Assembly: GCA_963702055.1 (NCBI GenBank)
Contig: OY969702.1
Span: 1,922,001-1,986,000 of the forward strand
Source: CAWINX01 sp963702055
GTDB taxonomy: Bacteria; Actinomycetota; Thermoleophilia; Solirubrobacterales; 70-9
Direction of reading: 5' to 3'
Length of the DNA: 64,000 bases
Shown here one piece after another: positions 1 through 8,628 of this stretch; the first letter of the stretch is position 1; the number at the start of each line of letters is the position of its first letter. The notes under the pieces are model-generated. The model saw only the letters and a list, made by a program, of their open reading frames with translations, did not search any database and was not told where the DNA came from. Made by a program: the position numbers and the translations under genes.

Positions 1-184
1 CATAGGTCAACCGCCCTCCCACCTCCACCAGATCGCTTGACGGGCCATGAGGGCTCCTCGTCAAGGCTGGACCAGCGATACCCCCGCGGTCCATCTGTCC
101 AGAACCAACACGAGCAAGTCGAACATACGTCCAGAGGGTCCGAATGCCGCTTAATGGTGCCGCAAACCAGCCGAAGACGCTTGC

Positions 185-1273
185 ATGCGAGATTTGGCGA
201 CAAGCCATTTGGCCTCCGGCCGCAGGACGCTCTGCTCTCGGCTCGCTTGGATGACATTGGCGCTTTCGATGGCGGTGGCGACAGGTGGCGCCGGCACGGT
301 TACTGCATTTGCGAACGCGACGAACGCCCGGGCTCATACCGGCCGGAAGGCTCGCCTCCGAGGCAGCGCGAAAAGGCAGGGCCAACTCATGGGCGTCTCC
401 AATGCCCGCAAAGTTTACTCCCGTCCTCAGCCTTCACGGCAACACTCAACACCCGGCGCAATATCGATTCGCCCTACGCCAACACGGTCTCCTTCATCCG
501 CCCCTTTGCCGACGCCCCCTCCAACAACCAGCCAAAACGATCTCCTTTTCAGCGGAAGCCATTTAGGCGATTTTTCGTTGATACAGGCGGCATCTGGAGC
601 CGTGACCGAAGTTGGCGATCCCGCTGGCAGCGGCCATTCCGCCCTCAAATTCACCGTCAGCGACAATGATGTCTACCCGATCACCCCGACCGAGAATCCC
701 CGCGCCCAAGCCGAAAGCCCAGAACTCATTAAAGAAGGAACTGAAGTTTGGACCTCCTTCAAGTTCTTTCTGCCTGCAAGCTTCCCCGATTCCTTTCCGA
801 AAGCCAAAGTCTGGAATGGATCGTGGGTAGACTTGTACGAGGTATATGGTCCTCCTTTCGATGGAACGGCTCCTGTAGGAATCTCGATTAGGCCATTTAA
901 AGGAAATGGACTTGGAATCGGGTGGCAGCGTAATAGTACCTACGGTGTAGATAGCCCTTGGGTGATGCCTTTGGTTAAGGAGCGGTGGGTTACCGTTCTG
1001 ACGCATGAGCGCTTCGCCACCGACGGATGGGTGGAAATGTGGATCGACGGCAAACGCGTTACATTCTTTGATCCCTCGGGCTTCGATTACTATAATCCGA
1101 ACAATGTAGCTCCCACGCAACGGCTTGAAATGGCCACAATGGACTCGAGCAACAACGAACGGCCCAACTACGCCAAGATCTCGAACTACCGAGATGTCGG
1201 AATGTTCGACTCCTTAACCGTGTACTTTAGCGGGCTGCAGATTGGTACTACCCGGGCTTCGGTAGACGGCTAA
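185..1273 (+). CDS. secreted polysaccharide lyase-like protein (heparin-lyase-like fold)
   Basis: Predicted exported protein of 362 residues. A long basic N-region is followed by a hydrophobic stretch (about residues 22-42, WMTLALSMAVATGGAGTV), then a Ser/Thr/Pro-rich linker to about residue 115. The C-terminal ~240 residues have the alternating-strand character of the concanavalin-A-like polysaccharide-lyase fold, with patterns such as EVWTSFKFFLP, GISIRPF and WVEMWIDGKRV that recur in heparin lyase I-type proteins. It probably cleaves or binds an acidic extracellular polysaccharide, which fits the glycosyltransferases and deacetylase beside it. The start is uncertain: the in-frame ATG at the transmembrane segment would give a shorter signal. 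Catalytic residues cannot be assigned by eye. It faces the next gene convergently. Confidence 0.6.
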   Translation: MRDLATSHLASGRRTLCSRLAWMTLALSMAVATGGAGTVTAFANATNARAHTGRKARLRGSAKRQGQLMGVSNARKVYSRPQPSRQHSTPGAISIRPTPTRSPSSAPLPTPPPTTSQNDLLFSGSHLGDFSLIQAASGAVTEVGDPAGSGHSALKFTVSDNDVYPITPTENPRAQAESPELIKEGTEVWTSFKFFLPASFPDSFPKAKVWNGSWVDLYEVYGPPFDGTAPVGISIRPFKGNGLGIGWQRNSTYGVDSPWVMPLVKERWVTVLTHERFATDGWVEMWIDGKRVTFFDPSGFDYYNPNNVAPTQRLEMATMDSSNNERPNYAKISNYRDVGMFDSLTVYFSGLQIGTTRASVDG

Positions 1274-1363
1274 CAATAGGCGTGCTGTGCATGGTGCGGG
1301 ACTTCCTGTAACTTAGTTAAAGATTCGCCTTGTTCGTTGAGGGAGCAGCATGCCATACCCTAC

Positions 1364-2272
1364 CTATGACTTCGCCATGGTTTGGTCGTATGCCTCCCGC
1401 TTTAACCGCAGCGCACGCCTGAGCCGGTGTCGATGCTCTGCTCGAACGAAGCGCTTAAAGTCCTCATCTTCCACGCGTTCGGCATGACGCCATAAGCAAA
1501 TTAGATATCCCCAAACAAACGCAAGGCCAGAGATCCCGAATGGGTGCTTCTTGACGGAGACCTTTGTGGACCTCATCAATACCCAGATGAACGAGTAACG
1601 CGCAATATACGCACATTGACCTTCTCGCATGCGGCCGCGAAGCTTTCCGTCAGAACTCCCAGTGGGTCGATGGTGTTTGGCCACTAGCTGCCGATTCCGC
1701 TCTGTCTGGAAACCATGCATGCGCGCGTAGGTTTCGTCGATCATGTCCCAGCCGAGTCGCTCCTGGATTCCCCCCACCGTCTCGAAGCATTCGCGGGTAA
1801 AGAGCTTCAAAGCGCCGTGCACATGGTAACTAGGCGCAGTTACCGATATCCAGCCCCCTGTCGGGCCCGCTCTCTCGATGATTGAGCCACCGGAAATACC
1901 GAGTTGCGGATTTCGCTCCATCTGCTCAAGGAGTCGTTCAAAGTAGACTGCCGGCAGTTCGATGTCCCCATCGAGCTTTCCGATATGGGTAAAAGCCCCA
2001 ATATCAACCTCACGAATCGCGCGGTTGAACGCTTTCGCCTCGAGCGCCTGCGCCAAACGATCCCTGCCGCTCTGTGACGCTGGCGGTAGTTCGATCACTC
2101 GTAGGAACGCGACTTCGCTCTCAAGTGAGTGCAGGATCTGGAGGGTTTCATCCTCCGACCCGTCGTCTGCGATGATCCACTTGTCGGGAGGCCGCGTTTG
2201 CGCCATTACGGATCGCACCATGAGTTCGATATGAGCGGCCTCATTTCGTACGGGCGAAACGATTAGCAGCAA
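1364..2272 (-). CDS. family 2 glycosyltransferase
   Basis: A 302-residue GT-A fold glycosyltransferase. The N-terminus (LLIVSPVRNEAAHIELMV) and the IIADDGSEDET motif are the nucleotide-sugar binding half of GT2 enzymes, and HIGKLDGDIELP carries the DxD-like metal site (KLDGDIE). No transmembrane segment is evident, so it acts as a soluble or peripheral cytoplasmic enzyme, transferring a sugar to a lipid-linked glycan or small acceptor. It is transcribed away from the glycosyltransferase at 2390, the two sharing a 117-nt divergent promoter region. Donor and acceptor cannot be told from sequence. Confidence 0.85.
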   Translation of the reverse strand: MLLIVSPVRNEAAHIELMVRSVMAQTRPPDKWIIADDGSEDETLQILHSLESEVAFLRVIELPPASQSGRDRLAQALEAKAFNRAIREVDIGAFTHIGKLDGDIELPAVYFERLLEQMERNPQLGISGGSIIERAGPTGGWISVTAPSYHVHGALKLFTRECFETVGGIQERLGWDMIDETYARMHGFQTERNRQLVAKHHRPTGSSDGKLRGRMREGQCAYIARYSFIWVLMRSTKVSVKKHPFGISGLAFVWGYLICLWRHAERVEDEDFKRFVRAEHRHRLRRALRLKREAYDQTMAKS

Positions 2273-2286
2273 GGCCTAGCCTTCCC

Positions 2287-2316
2287 TTGAAAGAGTCATT
2301 AGACGGACAATATAGC
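2287..2316 (+). promoter_or_regulatory. putative sigma-70-type promoter of the glycosyltransferase operon
   Basis: TTGAAA (2287-2292), an 18-nt spacer and TATAGC (2311-2316) resemble a housekeeping promoter reading right toward the gene starting at 2390. It would start transcription near 2323 and place the perfect hairpin at 2334-2359 in the leader. Confidence 0.4.
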
Positions 2317-2333
2317 GTTGCAACCTTCACGCT

Positions 2334-2359
2334 GTGGGTGCCCTCCCTAGGGCACCCAC
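2334..2359 (+). promoter_or_regulatory. perfect leader hairpin upstream of the glycosyltransferase operon
   Basis: GTGGGTGCCCT (2334-2344), loop CCCT, and AGGGCACCCAC (2349-2359) form an 11-bp perfect stem. No U-run follows. Because it lies in a divergent promoter region it is not a terminator for either neighbouring gene; a leader attenuator or a dyad operator is more likely. Confidence 0.5.
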
Positions 2360-2389
2360 CTTGGACCTGCGGTTGCTATTCTGAGCCAG

Positions 2390-3349
2390 ATGCAAACGCA
2401 CCGCAGTTCTATCTCCAACCCGCCAGGAACTCTGGACGTGACGGCTGTTGTAGTAACCCACAACAGCGCGCGACACCTCGCTGAGTTGGGAGAGTCGTTT
2501 GCAGCTGGCTCTACGCTGCCTGCACGATTGCTAGTCGTAGATAACGCATCTACTGATGATATCGTCGAGAGTGCTGAGTTAGCGGGGTTCGAGACACATA
2601 TGACAGGGTCCAACGATGGCTTTGGTGCTGCGTGCAACGTTGGCCTACACGCAACAACTACCAACTTCGTGTTGTTCTGTAATCCGGACGTGCGGCCATC
2701 ACCCACCGCACTTGAGCGGCTTTTGGTTGCGCTAACAAATACTCCTGCCGCGGCTATCGCTGGCCCGGCATTAGAGACCCCGGCTCAAGCGCGGCAATTT
2801 TCAAAACTTAGCGCGAACATTGTGGGATTTCTTCCCCGCCGATTAAAACGCCACGTGGCACGCTTCGGGCAAAATCTACCCGTCGATATGAGTAAGGAGA
2901 AAGTCGTAGTCAATTATGCTGTGGGTGCCTTTATTTTATGTCGAGTGGCCGCCTTGAAATCAGTCGGTGGGTTTGACGACCGCTTCTTTCTCTACTGCGA
3001 AGAGGAGGATCTTTGTCGTCGTCTTGGCGAACGGGGATGGCAGACACTGCTGATTCCGTCATCAATCGTTACGCATGAAGAGAGCGCGTCAAGTGCGGGC
3101 GTCGACGAGACGGTAATGGCTCCATTTCGTATCCACAGTCTCTACTGGTACTACCGTAGACACCGCTCTCGTGCATACGCCGAGTGGGCCCGCTGCCTGC
3201 TCGCGACGTTCATAGCTGCCGATCGCGCATACCGCACGATCACTCGAAGAGCACAAGGATATGGCCCGAGAGCAGCAATAGCTCCCTTTCGCAGCATTGA
3301 CGCGATCCGTCGTGACTACGAACAGCGTGTAGCGGGGCGCGTAGCATGA
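2390..3349 (+). CDS. family 2 glycosyltransferase, rhamnosyltransferase (WbbL)-like
   Basis: A 319-residue GT2 enzyme. VTAVVVTHNSARHLAEL and LLVVDNASTDD are the N-terminal nucleotide-binding motifs; NDGFGAACNVGL and FCNPDVRP (DxD equivalent NPDV) follow, and GGFDDRFFLYCEEEDLCRRL is the acceptor-side ED motif typical of the WbbL/rhamnosyltransferase branch. Its end overlaps the start of the deacetylase gene by 4 bases, so the genes 2390-4984 form one translationally coupled operon for building and trimming an exported glycan. dTDP-rhamnose as donor is suggested by family resemblance only. Confidence 0.87.
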   Translation: MQTHRSSISNPPGTLDVTAVVVTHNSARHLAELGESFAAGSTLPARLLVVDNASTDDIVESAELAGFETHMTGSNDGFGAACNVGLHATTTNFVLFCNPDVRPSPTALERLLVALTNTPAAAIAGPALETPAQARQFSKLSANIVGFLPRRLKRHVARFGQNLPVDMSKEKVVVNYAVGAFILCRVAALKSVGGFDDRFFLYCEEEDLCRRLGERGWQTLLIPSSIVTHEESASSAGVDETVMAPFRIHSLYWYYRRHRSRAYAEWARCLLATFIAADRAYRTITRRAQGYGPRAAIAPFRSIDAIRRDYEQRVAGRVA

Positions 3350-4056
3350 GGTTGAACCGACGCGAGCTTCGCCGTGCGATACCTCAGCCATTGCGCCAGC
3401 GACTCTACGACTGGAGTCCATCACGGCGACGTCGGTGGCGCGAAGTCCCTGGAGTAACTCATATACCAGCCCCTGCGAAGGTTGCGCTTTCTTTCGATGA
3501 CGGACCCGACGAGTGCTGCACCCCAAAGATTCTTGACGTCCTGAGCAGAGTAGGCGCCACTGCCACGTTTTTCGTGATCGGTGAGCGTGTTGCTAAGCAC
3601 CCAACTCTCGTGCAGGAAATTAAAGCCAGGGGACACGAACTTGGTGTTCATGGAATGACCCATCGTCGACATGATCTCCTGTCGGAGGAAGAGGCTAGAG
3701 CCGAACTTCTCCAGGGCATTGAGGAAATCCAGAATGCCTGTGGCTGGCGACCACAACGGTACAGACCCCCATTCGGCGCCGCCTCTCCGCAACTCGCGTC
3801 AATCTCGAAAGAACTTGGGCTGCAGCTAACTTACTGGAGTTCTTGGGGCCAAGACTGGGACGAAATCTCCGCATCCCGTATCGCTCACCTCGTGATACGC
3901 GACCTCGATGTCGGCGCCGTGGTTCTCCTCCACGATTCCGCTCTATACGGCCAGCGTGACGATGCGACGGCCACTATTGAATCAATACCAATAATTGCTC
4001 AGTCGGCGTACGACCGAGGATTCGAGCTCGTATCGCTCGCTGCCGCCTTCAATTGA
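3346..4056 (+). CDS. polysaccharide deacetylase (NodB homology, CE4)
   Basis: A 236-residue CE4 enzyme. Motif 1 is LSFDDGPDE (catalytic Asp and metal-binding Asp), motif 2 is HGMTHRRH with two metal-binding His residues spaced as in HxxxH, motif 3 is RYRPPFGAAS, and the late motif VLLHDS supplies the catalytic His. All key residues are present, so it should remove N- or O-acetyl groups from a surface glycan or a lipid-linked intermediate. No clear signal peptide is seen, which suggests either a cytoplasmic role or non-classical anchoring through the basic N-terminus. It overlaps the flanking genes by 4 bases on both sides. Confidence 0.92.
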   Translation: MRLNRRELRRAIPQPLRQRLYDWSPSRRRRWREVPGVTHIPAPAKVALSFDDGPDECCTPKILDVLSRVGATATFFVIGERVAKHPTLVQEIKARGHELGVHGMTHRRHDLLSEEEARAELLQGIEEIQNACGWRPQRYRPPFGAASPQLASISKELGLQLTYWSSWGQDWDEISASRIAHLVIRDLDVGAVVLLHDSALYGQRDDATATIESIPIIAQSAYDRGFELVSLAAAFN

Positions 4057-4523
4057 AAGTTCGGCCTGATCGAAAGCCCAGCGTCCTGCTTGTCTGCTCT
4101 CCTGGCGGACACCTTCTCCAACTGCTGCGTTTACAACCCGCCTGGAACGATCTGAAGCGTACCTGGATCACCTTGGAAGCCCCGGACTCCAACTCTCTAC
4201 TTAAGCAGGAGCACGTGATCCTTGCATACGGACCGACGAACCGCAGTATCAAGGCTCTACTCATAAACCTCCTTCTCGCCTGGCGGGTAGTGCGTCGCGA
4301 GAGACCTGACGCCATCCTCTCGACCGGCGCCGCCCTCGCCTTTCCCTTCTTCTTGGTTGGCAAGCTCTTCGGCGTGCGCTTGATCTTTGTCGAGAGCCTG
4401 ACACGCATCAATGGCCTCGGGCTCACCGGGCGACTGGTGTATCCACTTGCTAGCGCAATTTTCGTGCAGTGGCCGAGCGCCGCCCGGCGGAGGCGAACTC
4501 GATTCGTGGGTGGCTTGTTGTGA
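4053..4523 (+). CDS. PssD/Alg14-like membrane anchor subunit of a split glycosyltransferase
   Basis: 156 residues starting with TTG that overlaps the stop of the deacetylase (TTGA). The N-terminus VLLVCSPGGHLLQLLRL matches the Alg14/PssD/EpsE glycine-rich start, and ILSTGAALAFPFFLVGKL and FVESLTRINGLGLTGRL are the other conserved blocks of this family. In Alg13/Alg14 systems this subunit anchors the complex to the membrane and binds acceptor lipid, while the partner (next gene) binds the nucleotide sugar. The immediate pairing with an Alg13-like gene makes the assignment strong. Confidence 0.9.
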   Translation: MKVRPDRKPSVLLVCSPGGHLLQLLRLQPAWNDLKRTWITLEAPDSNSLLKQEHVILAYGPTNRSIKALLINLLLAWRVVRRERPDAILSTGAALAFPFFLVGKLFGVRLIFVESLTRINGLGLTGRLVYPLASAIFVQWPSAARRRRTRFVGGLL

Positions 4524-4984
4524 TCTTCGCGACCGTTGGCAGCCACCCCACGTTCAAGTTCGATCGGTTCCTCCGTCTGCTGGAATCAGTGCCGGGAGAT
4601 GACTTAATCGTCCAATCCGGCCCAGGACGTCCTCCGGCAAACGCTCGCGAAGCACTGCCGTGGATGACGTACGAGGAGATCCTCGAGTATATGAACTGTG
4701 CTTCCCACGTGATTAGCCACGCTGGCGTGGGCACTATCCTGACCGCAATTCGGGCCGGACATGTCCCTATCGTTTTTCCGCGACTGCGTCGCTTCGATGA
4801 GACCGTGGACGATCACCAACTTGAACTATCAACAGCCCTAGTGGAGACTGGCCGAGTCGTGCTCGTCGAGGCGGCTGTCGACCTGAACGATGCAATTCAG
4901 AACGCGCCGCCGCGGAACTCTGGCTCCCCACCCAACGATGCCGCTCTTATTAAGGCGGTTCGGTGTGAGTTACTGAAGAAGTAG
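4520..4984 (+). CDS. PssE/Alg13-like catalytic subunit of a split glycosyltransferase
   Basis: 155 residues from GTG at 4520, chosen because it overlaps the previous stop (GTGA) and puts the conserved MIFATVGSHPTFKFDRF motif at the N-terminus; a longer in-frame start at 4469 would add an unrelated 17 residues. HAGVGTILTAIRAG and the PRLRRFDETVDDHQLEL segment form the UDP-sugar binding C-terminal Rossmann lobe of GT28/Alg13 enzymes. It works with the preceding Alg14-like protein at the inner face of the membrane. Last gene of the plus-strand operon. Confidence 0.9.
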   Translation: MIFATVGSHPTFKFDRFLRLLESVPGDDLIVQSGPGRPPANAREALPWMTYEEILEYMNCASHVISHAGVGTILTAIRAGHVPIVFPRLRRFDETVDDHQLELSTALVETGRVVLVEAAVDLNDAIQNAPPRNSGSPPNDAALIKAVRCELLKK

Positions 4985-5054
4985 CGGCGATTATGCCGCA
5001 GCTGGCACCTTTTGGGCGTGTTCATTACATGTAACGCGCGGCTTGGCACCTAGA

Positions 5055-6287
5055 TCACATTTTAATATTTGGCCTGTCTTCATGCTGCCTTGCCACTTCA
5101 TCTATATACACACTGACTAGGCGTTTGCCAATCTTCTCCCATAGGAACTGCTCGGCGTGGAGAAAGCCTGCCTTAATTCGGCAACCGATCGCTTCAATGT
5201 CGGCACGAAATTTATAATCAAGGTCCTGAATATGCATTGCGAACTGATCTGGAGTGTCGCCAAACAATGCATGAACATTGGGTTGGAGCGAATATCCTTC
5301 TAGGCCAATGGATGTCCCCACAAGCGGCAGTCCCTTCGCCAAGGCCTCGACGACCTTCAGACGGCTCCCTCCACCCGAGAGAAATGGTGCAAGCGCGACG
5401 TGATGGCTGCTGTAGTAGTCATCTAGTAATGGCACGTGACCGACGAGCCGACAAAGTGGATGATCGAGCCAATCCCAGTTGGAACCAATAACGGTTACCT
5501 GAGGATCAACACGACAATCTATGGCTGGCAGCACATTTTTGACAAACCATGCCATCCCCACACGATTCGGTTCCCATGATCCGCTACCCACGAATAGCAG
5601 TTTGAGAGGCTCATTCTCGTTGAGCGCTGTTGGCGGGGGTGGTGTTGGATGACGATTGACCCCATTTGGAACGCATACCGCATTTGCACCTAACGTCGCA
5701 CAATAATTTGCATCCTCGTTCGAGACACCGAGACATAAGTCAAATTCAGCCAAGTGCGACACTTCCCATTGACGGAGGAGCTCGGCCTCTTTCATGTACA
5801 GCATCTTTCGTAACCGTTCGTGCGTGGTGGTCGCCATCCGCATCATGAGGCGTGACTCGACATTGTGAAGTGCCATGACGCGAACGATTGACGTTGGTGC
5901 GAGCCGGGCGAGGTTGCCGAGCACCAGATCGTCGCAGTGCAGAAGATCGGGCTCAAAGACATTGATGGTTTCCATGAGAGCTTTGACCATGGGCTCATCC
6001 GCATGGGTTTGGAATCCATAGGACCGTCCGCGCAGCATCGTTTGAAGCTGTAGCCAGCGCTTCTCCTGTCGCGGACGTGGAACGAGGGTGACGGCCTCGG
6101 CATTCGGGAGTGCAGCAGCGACGCTCGCCTCACTCTCCCTTGGCAGGGTACTTCCGGGCTGGGCGTCGAACCCCAGGAAGTGTAAGTCCGTAGCCATGGA
6201 CAACTCCCTGGCAAGCGCATGCGTTCGCATTCGCGCTCCGTTGTCGAGAGGTAGGGGAGGCTGACGTGAAAGGAACAGGACCTTCAT
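5055..6287 (-). CDS. glycosyltransferase, GT4-like (GT-B fold)
   Basis: A 410-residue GT-B enzyme. MKVLFLSRQPPLPLDNGARMR is the N-terminal Rossmann start common in GT4-type enzymes of exopolysaccharide loci, and the second lobe carries LLFVGSGSWEPNRVGMAWF followed by APFLSGGGSRLKVVEALAKG, the donor-phosphate/ribose-binding block that ends in the catalytic Glu. No membrane segment is seen. It lies upstream, on the same strand, of the sugar-1-phosphate transferase gene end. Specificity unknown. Confidence 0.87.
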   Translation of the reverse strand: MKVLFLSRQPPLPLDNGARMRTHALARELSMATDLHFLGFDAQPGSTLPRESEASVAAALPNAEAVTLVPRPRQEKRWLQLQTMLRGRSYGFQTHADEPMVKALMETINVFEPDLLHCDDLVLGNLARLAPTSIVRVMALHNVESRLMMRMATTTHERLRKMLYMKEAELLRQWEVSHLAEFDLCLGVSNEDANYCATLGANAVCVPNGVNRHPTPPPPTALNENEPLKLLFVGSGSWEPNRVGMAWFVKNVLPAIDCRVDPQVTVIGSNWDWLDHPLCRLVGHVPLLDDYYSSHHVALAPFLSGGGSRLKVVEALAKGLPLVGTSIGLEGYSLQPNVHALFGDTPDQFAMHIQDLDYKFRADIEAIGCRIKAGFLHAEQFLWEKIGKRLVSVYIDEVARQHEDRPNIKM

Positions 6288-6401
6288 TTCAATACCTACC
6301 CTATGGGTCTGGGCCGGCAGCTACGACGCGCTATGCCCGATCTGCGCATGAGAGAGAAGCGAAGGTAACTTCGCGAAGGGGCCTGATGTGGCGACAATTC
6401 C

Positions 6402-7955
6402 CTACAGGCCCCGTCGGCCTAGCACGAACGGGACCGTTCGCAGAAGCGTCTTAATGTCCAGCCACAGTGACCAATTGGCCCCGTAGAGGTAGTCGATCTT
6501 GGTCATCTCGTTGAGAGGAATGCGAGCGGAACCGTAAATTTGCCAGAGGCCGGTGATACCGGGGGGCAGCAGTAGGCGATGGCGGTGGAGGCCCTCGATC
6601 AAGCAGTCCTCGTCGACCGGCAGCGGGCGAGGACCCACCAACGCCATGTCCCCGCGCAGGACGTTGAGCAACTGGGGCAGTTCGTCGAGTGAGGTTTTCC
6701 TGATGAAGCGACCAACGCGTGTGATCCGTGGATCGTTCTCGATCTTGAATATGCCTCCACCAGCCTCGTTGCGGTCGGCAAGTGCCGCTTGCTCGGCATC
6801 GGCGCCATCGACCATGGTTCGGAACTTGTAGATCTCGAACACCTCGTCGTCGCGGCCGACCCGACGTTGCCTGAAGAAGACCGGGCCACGTGAGTCGAGC
6901 TTGATCGCCACCGCAATTATGGCCATAAGGGGGGCTAGCAGCAGCAGGGCGAGCAATGCGCCGGCGAGGTCGAAGCTGCGCTTGAGGATCCACGAGGACC
7001 GGCTGAAGCCGTGGCGGCGCACTCCGAGGAGGGTCGCGCCCTCGACGTCGTCGAACTCATATGCGGAGCCCACCACCTCAAACATCCGTGGCAGCACACT
7101 GATCCGCACGCCCAGGCGCTTGACGACGCGGATTGCATCGAGCAATCGGTGGTCGGAATCGCCGCGACCCGGAGCGATCAGCGCGCGGTCAACTCTGTGC
7201 TCGGCGAGCGCGCTGCCGAGGGAGTCGAAGCTCCCCAGCATGGGCAGGGCATTGCTGCTGGTGTCCTCGGGACTGAGCGGAACTCGGCCCACGACCCTCG
7301 CCTTGGTTTCCTGAGAGCGCTCCAGCTTGGTGGTGAGCCAGTGGGCCGCGTCGGCGTTACCGAGGATGATGCAGCGCTCCTCGTCCACCATTTTGCCCGC
7401 CAAGCGCCTGGCGAGTCCGCGCATCAGCAACATCGAGACGAACAGAAGGCCCCAGAGCACCGCGGCCTGTCCGCGCCCGAAAGTGCCGTCGACGATCCTC
7501 TCGCCGGCGAAGAACGCCAGTAGCGTGTAGAGCGCCGCGACTTGAAATAGGGCGGGAGCCTCGTCGAGGGTCGTCTTGCGGAGCAGGTGCTCGTCGCGGT
7601 CGTAGAGCCCGGCCAACTTGCAGACAGGGACGATGGTCGCAATCGCAATGATTGCCCAGACCCCGAGAGAGTCGTTGCCCAAGACCGGGATGGCGACGAC
7701 GAAAGCGGTCGTTGTCGCCACCAGGTCGGCCACGGCCAGCAACCTCCGGTAAAGGGTGTCGCGGGACACCGAGGCCGATGTCGATCCGCCTTCGGCGACG
7801 CCGTTCGCGTTTCCCTTGGGTTCGAGCGGCCGACCCTCCGATGCCTTGACATCGGAGGGCAAACGGAGCTTTCTCGTCGTTGTTCGGCCAGCCCGGAAGA
7901 GCGACCCCCCCTGAAAGGCTTGCGATTCGGCTTCTAACGCTCCCTGATTAGACAT
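6402..7955 (-). CDS. polyprenyl-phosphate sugar-1-phosphate transferase (WbaP/ExoY-type)
   Basis: A 517-residue initiating phosphoglycosyltransferase. The first ~65 residues are a polar tail; about four hydrophobic segments follow (residues ~70-190), then a CoA-binding-like Rossmann domain, a fifth membrane segment (LAGALLALLLLAPLMAIIAVAI) and the catalytic domain. The catalytic domain shows RRVGRDDEVFEIYKFRTM, RKTSLDELPQLLNVLRGDM, LVGPRPLP and GITGLWQI, the full set of bacterial sugar transferase motifs with the DE pair. It transfers a sugar phosphate to undecaprenyl phosphate, starting repeat-unit assembly for the surface polysaccharide encoded here. Confidence 0.95.
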   Translation of the reverse strand: MSNQGALEAESQAFQGGSLFRAGRTTTRKLRLPSDVKASEGRPLEPKGNANGVAEGGSTSASVSRDTLYRRLLAVADLVATTTAFVVAIPVLGNDSLGVWAIIAIATIVPVCKLAGLYDRDEHLLRKTTLDEAPALFQVAALYTLLAFFAGERIVDGTFGRGQAAVLWGLLFVSMLLMRGLARRLAGKMVDEERCIILGNADAAHWLTTKLERSQETKARVVGRVPLSPEDTSSNALPMLGSFDSLGSALAEHRVDRALIAPGRGDSDHRLLDAIRVVKRLGVRISVLPRMFEVVGSAYEFDDVEGATLLGVRRHGFSRSSWILKRSFDLAGALLALLLLAPLMAIIAVAIKLDSRGPVFFRQRRVGRDDEVFEIYKFRTMVDGADAEQAALADRNEAGGGIFKIENDPRITRVGRFIRKTSLDELPQLLNVLRGDMALVGPRPLPVDEDCLIEGLHRHRLLLPPGITGLWQIYGSARIPLNEMTKIDYLYGANWSLWLDIKTLLRTVPFVLGRRGL

Positions 7956-8035
7956 GGTTCCGTGACCAAAGAACGCGCTTGGAACGACCTAACTCGCGCG
8001 GGCGGCCAAATTTTTTCGGGGAAGCAGCGCGCCAC

Positions 8036-8383
8036 TCAATGCATCTGAGGAGTCCCCAACATGCGCTCCTGCTCCGAGGCCTCATCGAGATCGGCTAGGT
8101 AGACGAACACCGCGTGAGCCATCAGCAGCTCGACAGGCGCTGCGAATTTGCGGGCCTCGCGCTCCAACGCCCTCCGAACCTCCGGTTCAACGGACAGCTC
8201 GAAGTCGACTCCGGTGGCCTCCAGGGGGTATTCGCGGCGGAAGCGGGGAAACTCAACCGGCCTCCAGCCCAACTTGAGGCGATGCGCGTAATGCCGAAGG
8301 GCCACCTGAACGCCCGCGGCAAGGTCAACTCCGAGGCGGGCCTCGATACCCGAGCGCGCGAATGTGCCGAGTGCGACTCTCAC
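8036..8383 (-). CDS. small protein with C-terminal ribbon-helix-helix-like segment (paralogue 1)
   Basis: 115 residues from GTG. The C-terminal half reads as a short strand (VDFELSVEPE) followed by two helices (VRRALEREARKF, then PVELLMAHAVFVYLADLDEA), the strand-helix-helix layout of ribbon-helix-helix DNA-binding proteins. The N-terminal half (VALGTFARSGIEARLG, VALRHYAHRL) aligns with the protein at 11116-11493, so these are diverged paralogues. No toxin partner is adjacent, and I do not recognise a named family. Regulation of the nearby sigma factor or polysaccharide genes is possible but not shown. Confidence 0.55.
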   Translation of the reverse strand: MRVALGTFARSGIEARLGVDLAAGVQVALRHYAHRLKLGWRPVEFPRFRREYPLEATGVDFELSVEPEVRRALEREARKFAAPVELLMAHAVFVYLADLDEASEQERMLGTPQMH

Positions 8384-8628
8384 CGGTCTTCTGCCGTTAA
8401 GAACGCCCGATGAGGCTCAAGATTTTCACGATTGCCGCAGAAATCCTCCCAAGTTCAGCCCGTAATAGTTGTGCAATTGCTCTGCATTCACGGCGACTTG
8501 AGCGTCAGATGGGAATTTGGACGAATATTTGGCATTGACAAATGACCCATACGCCCCAACCCTGTATCGCAGGTTCCGTAAGAAACGCTGAGTTTTCTTG
8601 CGGAAAATCGAAAAGGCAGGGAGACGCC

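Noticed and set aside
7832..7857. Inverted repeat CCCTCCGATG/CATCGGAGGG
   Set aside because: It lies inside the coding region for the polar N-terminal tail of the sugar transferase and has no regulatory context.
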